DNA from: Planctomycetota bacterium
Lineage (GTDB): Bacteria > Planctomycetota > UBA1135 > GCA-002686595
Length of the DNA stretch: 8,572 nucleotides
Direction: 5' to 3'
Assembly: GCA_029259675.1 (NCBI GenBank)
Contig: JAJDES010000589.1
Coordinates: 1-8,572, forward strand
The position numbers and the translations under genes were made by a program. Positions 1 through 6,411 of the stretch are shown one piece after another. The notes under the pieces were generated by a model. It ran no database searches. It saw only the letters and a list, made by a program, of their open reading frames with translations, and was not told the DNA's origin. How positions within the stretch are numbered: position 1 is the first letter of the stretch; the number at the start of each line of letters is the position of its first letter.

Positions 1-115
1 CGCGCAGGTGAACTTCAATCTTGCGCGATAGGGAGCGAATCAAGTTGAACGTGCGAATCTTGCCGCCCGTGCGCAGGGGCCAAGGAAAGACGGGCGCGAT
101 GTAGAGGACCTTCAC
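1..115 (-). CDS. Glycosyltransferase, GT4-like, N-terminal fragment (runs off left edge)
   Basis: Only the first 38 codons are present. The product begins MKVLYIAPVFPWPLRTGGK and continues with an IRTFNLIRSLSRK helix and the strand IEVHL. This is the usual start of GT4 (GT-B fold) glycosyltransferases: a first beta strand, a Pro-rich loop, a Gly-Gly loop that sits near the donor, then a helix carrying the 'R..nLi..La' pattern. Such enzymes transfer sugars from nucleotide-sugar donors to lipid or polysaccharide acceptors on the cytoplasmic side of the membrane. The GTG start at 115 is fixed by an AGGAG seven bases upstream. It overlaps the stop of the histidine-phosphatase gene (GTGA), so the two are probably co-transcribed and translationally coupled. 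Substrate cannot be inferred, because the donor-binding C-terminal domain lies outside the window. The family call is fairly safe for so short a piece, because the pattern is distinctive. Confidence 0.72.
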   Translation of the reverse strand, partial: MKVLYIAPVFPWPLRTGGKIRTFNLIRSLSRKIEVHLR

Positions 116-828
116 GCGCGGACTCCTGCGGATTCGACTGCGCCCATGTTGGTGCCGTTTGGATCGCGCAAATTCGAGTGAACCAGAACCCAGCCGCCGG
201 GTTCGTCGCGCAACATGACGGCGCGCCCGGGATCGATCCGCAGGCCGAAAGAGCGCGTCGGTTCCAGTCCCAAGAGGTAGCTGATCAAGGTGCGCAAGAC
301 GTTGTAGTGCGAAGTCAAAATGGCCGGCGACGCCTGCTTCGCAGCGAGCTCAACCGCGCGCTCGGCCACGGGCCAAGCGCGCTCGAGAATCTCTCGATCG
401 CACTCGCCGCCGTGACCACGCCACGTCCACGGATCCGAATAGAAGGCTTCAATCTCTTGCGGCACTTCGCTGCGCAATTGCTCCACACGCCGCCCCTGCC
501 AGCTCCCGCGCTCAATTTCGCGCAAGTCCGCTTCCACTTGCAATTCGGCGCCGGCCCCGTTCGCGATACCGCGGCCCAATTCCAGGGCTCGCTGAAGCGG
601 CGAGCTATGTACGCAGGTTGGTTTCAGCGCGGCGTAGAACGAACTCAATTCTCCAGTCTCGCGCAGCCCGTCAGAGGAGAGCGGGACGTCCAAATTCCCG
701 TAGGCTACCCCGTGCCAATCCTCATGCACTTCGGCGTGCCTCAAGAGCCAAAGTTCGACCCCGCTTCCGAAGCCGGGATGTCTACCGGGGCCGCCATCGC
801 GGGAGGGCTTGTCTTGTCGCGCATCCAT
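112..828 (-). CDS. Histidine phosphatase family protein (phosphoglycerate-mutase-like / CobC-like)
   Basis: This is a cytoplasmic phosphatase of the branch-1 histidine-phosphatase superfamily, which removes phosphate through a phospho-histidine intermediate. Numbering from the ATG at 828 (238 residues), the nucleophile motif LLRHAE places Arg30 and His31. SSPLQRA supplies the second arginine (Arg80). LREIERGSWQGR (about 102-113) matches the conserved 'LrE...G.weG' acid-base segment. The second catalytic histidine is in TSHYNVLR (His174). All core residues are therefore present. The third motif position is Ala rather than the usual Gly (RHA instead of RHG), which is also seen in active members. 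Substrate is not evident: alpha-ribazole phosphate, phosphoglycerate and sugar phosphates are all handled by this family. An in-frame GTG at 864 would add 12 residues, and a stop lies just upstream of it. Neither start has a clear Shine-Dalgarno site; I prefer the ATG, since the fold begins only near residue 23. The gene ends in a GTGA overlap with a glycosyltransferase, which suggests a role in sugar or polysaccharide metabolism (inference). Confidence 0.88.
   Translation of the reverse strand: MDARQDKPSRDGGPGRHPGFGSGVELWLLRHAEVHEDWHGVAYGNLDVPLSSDGLRETGELSSFYAALKPTCVHSSPLQRALELGRGIANGAGAELQVEADLREIERGSWQGRRVEQLRSEVPQEIEAFYSDPWTWRGHGGECDREILERAWPVAERAVELAAKQASPAILTSHYNVLRTLISYLLGLEPTRSFGLRIDPGRAVMLRDEPGGWVLVHSNLRDPNGTNMGAVESAGVRA
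123..127 (-). promoter_or_regulatory. Ribosome binding site of the glycosyltransferase gene
   Basis: On the minus strand AGGAG lies seven bases before the GTG at 115, inside the last codons of the histidine-phosphatase gene. It is the best-spaced Shine-Dalgarno match in the window and decides the GTG start of the glycosyltransferase. Confidence 0.7.
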
Positions 829-949
829 CAAGCGCAAGAAGCTACCACGCGGGGCTTGGGCCACGGGAATCGAAAGGCCTATGCTTCACCAAGGAAAGTG
901 ATTTGAGCCGGGTCGCCCAGGCGATCCCGAAAACAGCCCCCTCGAGAGC
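829..949. promoter_or_regulatory. Divergent intergenic region, histidine phosphatase / ferredoxin
   Basis: About 120 bases (or 85 if the phosphatase starts at the GTG at 864) separate two divergent genes. Promoters for both must lie here or just inside the 5' ends. I could not find a convincing -35/-10 pair on either strand, and the ferredoxin start has only a weak GAG-rich stretch immediately before its ATG, too close to be a normal Shine-Dalgarno. Location is inferred from gene orientation only. Confidence 0.4.
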
Positions 950-1231
950 ATGCCCAGCTTCCACGCCCCAGACCATAATCGCCGGATTGAAGTCCAAAGC
1001 GGAACGACCGTGGTGGACCTGTGCGCCGAGTTCGAGATTCCGCTGGAGTTTGGCTGCCAGGCGGGCAACTGCGGTACCTGTCGCGTCGAGGTGCTTGAGG
1101 GCGCCACCAGTCTCGAGGCTCCCAACGAGCATGAGCGGGCCACCCTCGAGCGCGTGACGGACGTGCCGGGCGCACGCTTGGCCTGTCAGCTCGTGGTGAA
1201 TGCGGATCTAAGTTTGCGCGCCGTCGACTAG
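950..1231 (+). CDS. Plant-type [2Fe-2S] ferredoxin, small stand-alone
   Basis: The 93-residue product is a single 2Fe-2S ferredoxin domain (Fer2, beta-grasp fold), a soluble one-electron carrier. The cluster ligands are plain: Cys36, Cys41 and Cys44 in FGCQAGNCGTCRVEV (the C-x4-C-x2-C arrangement), and Cys79 in RLACQLVV. C-x4-C-x2-C points to the plant-type class rather than the adrenodoxin class (C-x5-C-x2-C). Cys25 is outside the motif. Length is normal for a free-standing ferredoxin and there is no fused reductase or oxygenase domain. The start is chosen because the first beta strand follows it directly (FHAPDHNRRIEV). No obvious partner (ferredoxin reductase, P450, Rieske or ring-hydroxylating oxygenase) is visible within the window, so the redox partner is unknown. 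The gene is transcribed away from the phosphatase and is followed closely by a stem-loop, so it is probably monocistronic. Confidence 0.9.
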   Translation: MPSFHAPDHNRRIEVQSGTTVVDLCAEFEIPLEFGCQAGNCGTCRVEVLEGATSLEAPNEHERATLERVTDVPGARLACQLVVNADLSLRAVD

Positions 1232-1235
1232 TTCA

Positions 1236-1256
1236 AGTCCGCGATGGGCGCGGATT
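1236..1256 (+). terminator. Stem-loop just after the ferredoxin gene (possible weak terminator)
   Basis: TCCGCG (1238-1243) pairs perfectly with CGCGGA (1249-1254) around the five-base loop ATGGG. A G-T wobble and an A-T pair extend it to eight base pairs. It begins four bases after the ferredoxin stop, which suits a terminator, but it is followed by TTCGGGGGG rather than a T-run. It is therefore not a canonical intrinsic terminator, and it could equally be an RNA-stabilising hairpin. Confidence 0.35.
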
Positions 1257-1292
1257 CGGGGGGCTCCATACCGATTCGGCTGATTGGGAGGG

Positions 1293-1311
1293 GGGCGCGG
1301 AGTGCGCGCCC
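1293..1311. repeat. Perfect GC-rich inverted repeat (stem-loop) in the 1232-1492 gap
   Basis: GGGCGCG (1293-1299) and CGCGCCC (1305-1311) form a seven-base-pair stem with loop GAGTG. No T-run follows on either strand. Otherwise this 261-base gap holds no gene that I can support. It also contains the small palindrome CTGAGGCTCAG (1333-1343), two copies of GGGCCGAA (1401-1408 and 1455-1462) and a related TTCGGGGCCC near 1357, which could pair imperfectly with either copy. The promoter and 5' leader of the large repeat-protein gene should lie in this gap, but no clear -35/-10 pair stands out. Confidence 0.45.
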
Positions 1312-1483
1312 ATAAAGCCCGAGGGTCCTCGTCTGAGGCTCAGCCAGCGGTTTCGTTCGGGGCCCAAAAGCCACAATGGGCGCGCAGCGGGTGGATTCTT
1401 GGGCCGAACCCTGAAACATTGGGGGCCAGCAAGCGCAGGCCCGGTTTCTCAGTCGGGCCGAATCGAACCCAAGAGGTTATTAA

Positions 1484-1489
1484 AGAGGA
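1484..1489 (+). promoter_or_regulatory. Ribosome binding site of the repeat-protein gene
   Basis: AGAGGA ends three bases before the ATG at 1493, in an AT-rich stretch (GTTATTAAAGAGGAATC) that contrasts with the GC-rich surroundings. Spacing is slightly short, but it clearly fixes the start. It is one of only two recognisable Shine-Dalgarno sites in the window. Confidence 0.65.
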
Positions 1490-1492
1490 ATC

Positions 1493-4400
1493 ATGACCAA
1501 GGTCCTGAAAGGTCGCGCGGGACGGATCCTGCTGCCCGTGTTCGTTGTCTCGGTGGCTTGCCTGCTGTGGATTTTCCTCGGGGGAGATACCGCCCAGAAA
1601 GAAATCCTCCTTCCGGGCCCCTCCGGCAATCAAGTTATTGCCAGTGAAGTCTCCGGCTCCACACGACCCGCGGAGCTGGATTCGACGGGGGGAGCGCCCG
1701 AGCGTGAAATTGCACAAGTGAAGCGAAGCGTTGTCGAGGACTTGGCAGCTTCCACCAAAGGCAGCTTGATCGACGAGCCGGAGAGCGGCTTGCGCTGGAT
1801 CGAAGGGCGCCTTTACTTGCCCGAAGGAGCGGCCTTTGATCCCACCGCCCAGGTCCTTTCCATCACGGCTCCCGAGCGCGATCGCAGTCGATCCGGTTTG
1901 ATGCAGGCCTTCATGCGCGAAACGGAAAAGGATCGAGCCGACACCGTGCAGGGGGACATCCTGTACGCAAGCGCCGTCAACGCAGACGGAAGTTTTCGGG
2001 TCGGATGCAGGGAAGGAGCCGAATGGGGCTACCTCGCGCTCGAAGCTGAGTACATGTACTTGGAGGAGCCCATGACGGTGAGGCTCGAGGGCAAAGAAAC
2101 GCAAGTGGAGTTGTTTCCGCGCTTGGGATCGCTCCTGCGGGGCCGTTTGATCGTGCCGCGCGAAGCCAGCGCCATGGAAGCCAATTTGGCGGGTTGTCTG
2201 GTGCGCTTGACGCGCGACCCCGACGACGAAGCTCGCATGATGCGCACCATGTTCGGCGGCGAAGAAGACGAGGCTGCCCCCGGCCGCTACGCCCAGGTCT
2301 CCAGCGATGGCCGCTTCGAATTTCGAGGCGTCAATCCCAGCGGCGATCGTTGGGTCGTGGCCCAGCCGCAACTGCTCGCGTCCAAAGTGTCCGACGAACT
2401 TGACTTTAAAGCGGGCGAGTTGCTCGAGGTTGAAATGGAATTGGTGCGCGGTTCCACAGTCAGTGGGCGTGTGCTCGACTCAAACAATCGACCCGTTTTC
2501 AACGCCAAGCTCTATGTGTCGCCCATGTCCAGTGAAGGTCTTTCGCTGGAGGCCGCGAGCTTGCTGGAGTTGGAGGGTTACTCCCAGGGCGACGGCGAAT
2601 TTCGGATTGGCGGGTTGCATGCGGGCCGAATCAAAATTCACGCCGAGAAAGACGGCTACCGCAATTCGTCGCGCAAGAAGGTAGAGCTCGAAATCGGCCA
2701 GGAAGTGGAGGGTTTGGAGCTGGTTATGCGTTTGGGCGAGGGCTTGCGCGGAGTCGTGCGCTGGAGCGACGGCAGTCCCGCAGCCGGTGCCACCGTGGAG
2801 ATCGGTCGCGACCCTTCCGAAAGCTCGACGCAATTGCCGAAGTCGATGCGAACGCAATACGCAGAAGTCGAAGCGGATTCGGCCGGACGCTTTTCGGTGA
2901 CGGGCCTTAAGCGACGCCCCCAAAGCATTTGGGCTTGGGCCACACGGCAGGAGGGTTCGCGCTGGATGCAGGGTTCCATCCACTTGCCCAGCCAGCGACC
3001 GAGCGACAAGGAAACCCAAGTGGTTCTGGTCTCGAACGAAGTGTTGGGCGGTTGGGTGCGCGATGAATTCGATCAGCCGATCGAGCGCTTTCAACTTCTA
3101 TTGCGGCCGGACACCGGCCAGGGCAGCATGATTTCGGGCATGATGTCGGAGCGCCAATTGGATCAGCGCGATTTGGAATCGCCCGACGGCTACTTTTTGC
3201 TCGATCGGCTGGGTCACGGCGATTGGTCACTCACCGTGGAAGCTGAAGGCTACGCCACTTCGGAGCCCATCGGTATTCGGCTGCCGATAGAAGCGGACAC
3301 TCCGGACTTGGTCGTCACGCTGCTGCCGTTCGCCGGCTTGAGTGGAATCGTTTTGTCGCCCGATGGAAAACCGCAGGAGGGCGCTGAAGTCAGCTTGCGT
3401 CAACAGGGCTGGGATCAAGGCGACATGCTTTTGGGCGAAATGCTGCCCCAGTCCACAGCCAAGACCAACAGCCGCGGCGAATTCGCACTGCCGCAAGTCG
3501 AACCCGGCGACGTTGTGATGGTTGCCAAGCACGACGATTGGATTAGCAGTTTGCCGCTTGAGTTAGCGGTCGAACGCGGCGCCGAATTGGCCGCAGTGAG
3601 CCTGACCCTGCGCCGCGGCGCGAGCTTGGCAGGAGTCGTCTTGGATGCTGAAGGCGGCCCGATGGAGGGCTTGCGCGTGAACTATCGCGCGCATGAAACA
3701 GAGGGCGGCATCTTCAGCGGCCGTCGCTGGGAAGGCACCAGCACGGATGCGAACGGCGAGTTTGTGTTCGAAAGATTGGAGCCGGGGACCGCTACGATCA
3801 GCGTGCGCAAGAACGAGAAGCTTATTCGAGCGGAGATCGAAGCGGGCGGAGATCCCAAATTGCTATGGAGCTCGCAAATGAGCACGGTGGTCGAACTCGT
3901 CGATGGCGAGCGCACAAAAATCACCCTGGGCGGGCCCAATGAAATCGGTCCCGGTGTTCAAGTCAGCGGGCATGTCAGACGCCGCGGGGAGCCGCTTCAA
4001 GCCACGCTGCAATTCGAAGCCTTGCAGGTCGGCGGTAGTCTGAGCCGGATCGACGCCAAATGCGGAATCGACGGACAATTCAGCGTCGAGCTGCCTATCG
4101 CCGGGGATTACGAGGTGACCATCCGCGCCAATGATGAGTCGCACGCAATCTTTCATCGAATCCCGGCCACAGGCGAAGATTCCCTAGCAATCAATTTACC
4201 GAGTGGAACGATCTCCGGGCGAGTTCTGAACGATGGGAAGCCGGCCAAGGATGTTCCCTTGAGCCTCAAGGTGTTGGGATTGTCATCCTCCAGTACGCGC
4301 AGTTCACAGATGGGCTTCCGCGGGGACAACGTGCGTTCGGACGACGAAGGTCGCTTCAGTTTCGATTCCCTGCCACCCGGTGAATACGCGGTCACGGCCG

Positions 4401-5068
4401 GCAACGCGATGCTGAATATGTTCTTGGGCAGCAACACCGGCATCGGTCGCCATAGCTCCGAGACCATTGTCCTAATTGAAGATCAGGATGTCTTTGGCAT
4501 CGAATTGAATGTGGGCGATCCCTGCAACTTGGAGGGACTCGTCACCCAAGGCAACGGCGATCCCGTTTCAGGCGTTTCTGTTTTCCTCTTCGATGAAAAC
4601 GGTCGGCCGTTGGATTCGATCAGTTCGACCAGCTCCAATTCTGCCGGGCGCTTCCGCTATGAAGGCATTCCCGAGGGGAACTACACGGTGCTTGCGCGCA
4701 ACAAAATCTTGGTGGGGGACTCTTCGCGTGCCGTCAACATTCGCAAGGGCAGCGACGCCAGCGTCACGCTCCGGTTGGAAGAAGGCGCGTTCATGTCCGT
4801 CGGCATGCAGGACAAAAACGGAGAAGCTGTTCGCTGCGATTTGGCCGTATACGACTCCGAAGGACGCCAACTCAATCATTTGACGAGCTTCAGCGGCATG
4901 GGCGCTTTCTTCTCGAGCGGGGAGCAAGGAATGCTTGAGCACGAATTGGGGCCCTTGGTTGAAGGCAACTACCGCATCGTTGCACGCTCCATGGACGGAC
5001 GCACGCTCGAGCGCGACGTGGTCCTCTTGGAAGGCGAAATGGAAGAGGTCCAGTTCGAACTCCCCTGA
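1493..5068 (+). CDS. Large membrane-anchored protein of about eleven carboxypeptidase-regulatory-like repeats
   Basis: The product has 1191 residues. Residues 11-30 (RILLPVFVVS..) form one hydrophobic segment after a basic N-terminus, so it is a signal anchor or uncleaved signal. VSVAC at 19-23 is a poor lipobox and sits mid-helix, so a lipoprotein is less likely. After a Pro/Ser/Glu-rich linker (about 31-100) come about eleven beta-sandwich repeats resembling CarboxypepD_reg / prealbumin-like domains. They start near residues 103, 212, 321, 416, 516, 614, 709, 822, 904, 1009 and 1098. Each opens with a 'l.G.V.d..g.pv.ga.v' strand pair, and the first ten carry a 'DxxGxF.f..l..G.y.v.a' hairpin. 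The Gly of that hairpin falls at 166, 273, 368, 465, 566, 662, 755, 861, 953 and 1052, a spacing of 92-107 residues. No enzymatic domain, TonB-box, beta-barrel or sorting tag is visible; the protein ends straight after the last repeat (..EVQFELP). A structural or adhesive rod in the periplasm or on the surface is an inference; such repeats also occur in carbohydrate-binding and transport proteins. The gene appears monocistronic and converges on a ChaN-type gene. Confidence 0.88.
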   Translation: MTKVLKGRAGRILLPVFVVSVACLLWIFLGGDTAQKEILLPGPSGNQVIASEVSGSTRPAELDSTGGAPEREIAQVKRSVVEDLAASTKGSLIDEPESGLRWIEGRLYLPEGAAFDPTAQVLSITAPERDRSRSGLMQAFMRETEKDRADTVQGDILYASAVNADGSFRVGCREGAEWGYLALEAEYMYLEEPMTVRLEGKETQVELFPRLGSLLRGRLIVPREASAMEANLAGCLVRLTRDPDDEARMMRTMFGGEEDEAAPGRYAQVSSDGRFEFRGVNPSGDRWVVAQPQLLASKVSDELDFKAGELLEVEMELVRGSTVSGRVLDSNNRPVFNAKLYVSPMSSEGLSLEAASLLELEGYSQGDGEFRIGGLHAGRIKIHAEKDGYRNSSRKKVELEIGQEVEGLELVMRLGEGLRGVVRWSDGSPAAGATVEIGRDPSESSTQLPKSMRTQYAEVEADSAGRFSVTGLKRRPQSIWAWATRQEGSRWMQGSIHLPSQRPSDKETQVVLVSNEVLGGWVRDEFDQPIERFQLLLRPDTGQGSMISGMMSERQLDQRDLESPDGYFLLDRLGHGDWSLTVEAEGYATSEPIGIRLPIEADTPDLVVTLLPFAGLSGIVLSPDGKPQEGAEVSLRQQGWDQGDMLLGEMLPQSTAKTNSRGEFALPQVEPGDVVMVAKHDDWISSLPLELAVERGAELAAVSLTLRRGASLAGVVLDAEGGPMEGLRVNYRAHETEGGIFSGRRWEGTSTDANGEFVFERLEPGTATISVRKNEKLIRAEIEAGGDPKLLWSSQMSTVVELVDGERTKITLGGPNEIGPGVQVSGHVRRRGEPLQATLQFEALQVGGSLSRIDAKCGIDGQFSVELPIAGDYEVTIRANDESHAIFHRIPATGEDSLAINLPSGTISGRVLNDGKPAKDVPLSLKVLGLSSSSTRSSQMGFRGDNVRSDDEGRFSFDSLPPGEYAVTAGNAMLNMFLGSNTGIGRHSSETIVLIEDQDVFGIELNVGDPCNLEGLVTQGNGDPVSGVSVFLFDENGRPLDSISSTSSNSAGRFRYEGIPEGNYTVLARNKILVGDSSRAVNIRKGSDASVTLRLEEGAFMSVGMQDKNGEAVRCDLAVYDSEGRQLNHLTSFSGMGAFFSSGEQGMLEHELGPLVEGNYRIVARSMDGRTLERDVVLLEGEMEEVQFELP

Positions 5069-5213
5069 ATCGGACCCGCGGCAACCGCGCGCAGGGCGGG
5101 CAGCCCGGGCCGGCGGAACTCGATCCTAAAATCCAGCCGGCGTCGAAACGCGACTGGGATGCCCATTCTCCAATGGGAGCTTCTGCGCAGGACGAGAGGC
5201 CGTTGCGGGGCGG
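5069..5213. other. Convergent intergenic region with two short stem-loops
   Basis: The 145 bases between two convergent genes hold no open frame that I support. CGCGG/CCGCG with loop CAA (5077-5089) lies nine bases after the stop of the repeat-protein gene. CCCATT/AATGGG with loop CTCC (5162-5177) lies midway to the ChaN-type stop. The sequence between them is very GC-rich, with a GCCGGC pair flanking a 21-base spacer. None of the hairpins is followed by a T-run on either strand, so they are at most weak candidates for termination of the two converging transcripts. Confidence 0.3.
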
Positions 5214-6173
5214 CTACTTCGCGTCGGGCGGGACCAGCCAGTAGTAATCCGCAGCAGCCAGTTCACTGGCATCGATGCGCTTGGGATTGGTGTTGCCCGC
5301 CTGCATTTCCACCACGGCAATGCGCAAGTCGGGCATGCGCGCTTGCAGGCGTTCAACCGTTCCCAGGCGGTCGCGCGAGTGAAAGCCTCCGCACCAATGC
5401 ACAATTAGCGGAGCCTCGTCAGCGGTCTTGCGCAGGCGGTCCGCAATGGATTCGGCCATGGCGTCGTCCTTGAGGCACTGCGCTGCGAAGTAGCGATCCA
5501 TCGCTTCCGTACCGAGCCCGCCGTGTCCGCCCATGGCGAGCGCGAATTGATCTTTGTAGCGGTTGTCCCAGGTGTAGATTTCGCGCGGAGCAAAGGCGCG
5601 ACTTTCACTCGCGTCCCGCAGGGATTCGAGGCCCTGCTTGGCTACTTTGGCGGCGAGTCGACGCGGGATATTGGCGGCCAAGACATCCAGCTGTTGCGCG
5701 CGCGCAAATTCGATCGCCGGGCGATAGTGTTCTTGGTAATTGGGCCAGGGCCGCGAGCGGGCCAGGAACTGCGCTTCCGTACATTCACCGCGCAGGTATT
5801 GATTCAGAATGCCCTGTGCATCGCGTTCGAACATCTCCATCGAAATGACGATATCCGGCCGCAATGCTTGAAGCTGCCGCGTGGTCTCCATTTGCAGAGC
5901 GTGCCCGGCCGTGTTGCTGTGGTCTTCCCCAAGGAAAACCACGTCGTACTGGGCCAAGTCGCGCGCCATATCTCCCATGCGCACGGTGCGGGCGTCCGCG
6001 CTTCGGATCAAGCGCGCCTGACCGTTCTTATTGGCACCCACGGATGAACTCGATTGGCAAGCGGTGAGCAAGACCCCGGCCGCAATACCGGCTACCGCGC
6101 CGGCAAGAGTTCCGAGCGGGAGGCGAGCAGACTGGCGCGGGCGGACGTGGGCTGAGTGGATGCTATTGCTCAT
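5214..6173 (-). CDS. ChaN-family (Cofac_haem_bdg, DUF399) putative haem-binding lipoprotein
   Basis: The 319-residue product has an N-terminal signal with a hydrophobic stretch (about 20-38) ending in the lipobox LLTACQ, so Cys39 would be lipidated. The +2 residue is Gln, not Asp, which in Gram-negative sorting rules favours the outer membrane. The mature part follows the ChaN fold: VVFLGEDHSNTAGHALQ (79-94), with His85 and His91 of the conserved 'GE.H....h...Q' box, then IVISMEMFERDAQ (108-120), an ANIPRR segment (167-172), the mid-protein helix with Y..Q...MGGHGG, and the closing VHWCGGFHSRD segment (258-268), where the family usually has G-x-x-H. The Campylobacter jejuni member binds haem as a dimer and is linked to iron uptake; a similar role here is by homology only. 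Neighbours give no further iron-uptake genes. The ATG at 6173 is the first plausible start ahead of the signal, although no Shine-Dalgarno precedes it. Length is slightly above the typical family size because of the long N-terminus. Confidence 0.85.
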   Translation of the reverse strand: MSNSIHSAHVRPRQSARLPLGTLAGAVAGIAAGVLLTACQSSSSVGANKNGQARLIRSADARTVRMGDMARDLAQYDVVFLGEDHSNTAGHALQMETTRQLQALRPDIVISMEMFERDAQGILNQYLRGECTEAQFLARSRPWPNYQEHYRPAIEFARAQQLDVLAANIPRRLAAKVAKQGLESLRDASESRAFAPREIYTWDNRYKDQFALAMGGHGGLGTEAMDRYFAAQCLKDDAMAESIADRLRKTADEAPLIVHWCGGFHSRDRLGTVERLQARMPDLRIAVVEMQAGNTNPKRIDASELAAADYYWLVPPDAK

Positions 6174-6411
6174 GAAATGTGTGCGCGATTTAGGTTCCCT
6201 GATCCGGAGCGAATGGGGGCCGAGGCGAAGGGGGCCGGTGAATCCGATTCAGCCGTGAGCCCGAGGTCTGTATCGATTGCCCGGCTCCGTTCTAGCTGGA
6301 GTGAATCGGGGCAGTCTACAACGGAGTTTATTTGGACCGGCGCAATGGGCCAGGCGCACTTTGCGCCCGTGGATGGAACTCCAGCTTTCGCAGCTATTTG
6401 TTAGCCCGTGG
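6174..6411. other. Intergenic region between the SGNH-like and ChaN-type genes
   Basis: The 238 bases hold no gene that I can support. Both flanking genes read leftwards, so this is the 3' region of the SGNH-like gene and the likely promoter region of the ChaN-type gene. There is a short TAGCC/GGCTA inverted repeat over the SGNH stop codon (6402-6414) and a direct GCCCGTGG repeat (6365-6372, 6404-6411). Neither looks like a terminator. No clear promoter hexamers were found. The gap size argues for separate transcription but does not prove it. Confidence 0.35.

Noticed and set aside
178..906. Long plus-strand open frame opposite the histidine phosphatase.
   Set aside because: It is antisense to a gene with clear catalytic motifs, and its translation shows no recognisable domain; long antisense frames are expected in GC-rich DNA.
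1461..1475. On the minus strand GGGTTCGATTC resembles a tRNA T-arm.
   Set aside because: The flanking bases do not form a five-pair T stem, no acceptor or anticodon arm can be drawn around it, and no CCA end follows in a suitable position.
1493..1600. Lipobox VSVAC in the repeat protein.
   Set aside because: The -3 residue is Ser rather than Leu, Val or Ile, and the hydrophobic segment continues past the Cys, which fits a membrane anchor better than a lipoprotein signal.
1340..2371. Open frame of 343 codons on the minus strand over the start of the repeat-protein gene.
   Set aside because: It lies opposite a strongly patterned coding region with a good ribosome binding site. Its own translation has no family resemblance.
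5523..6047. Plus-strand open frame inside the ChaN-type gene.
   Set aside because: It is antisense to the conserved ChaN motifs and has no recognisable product.
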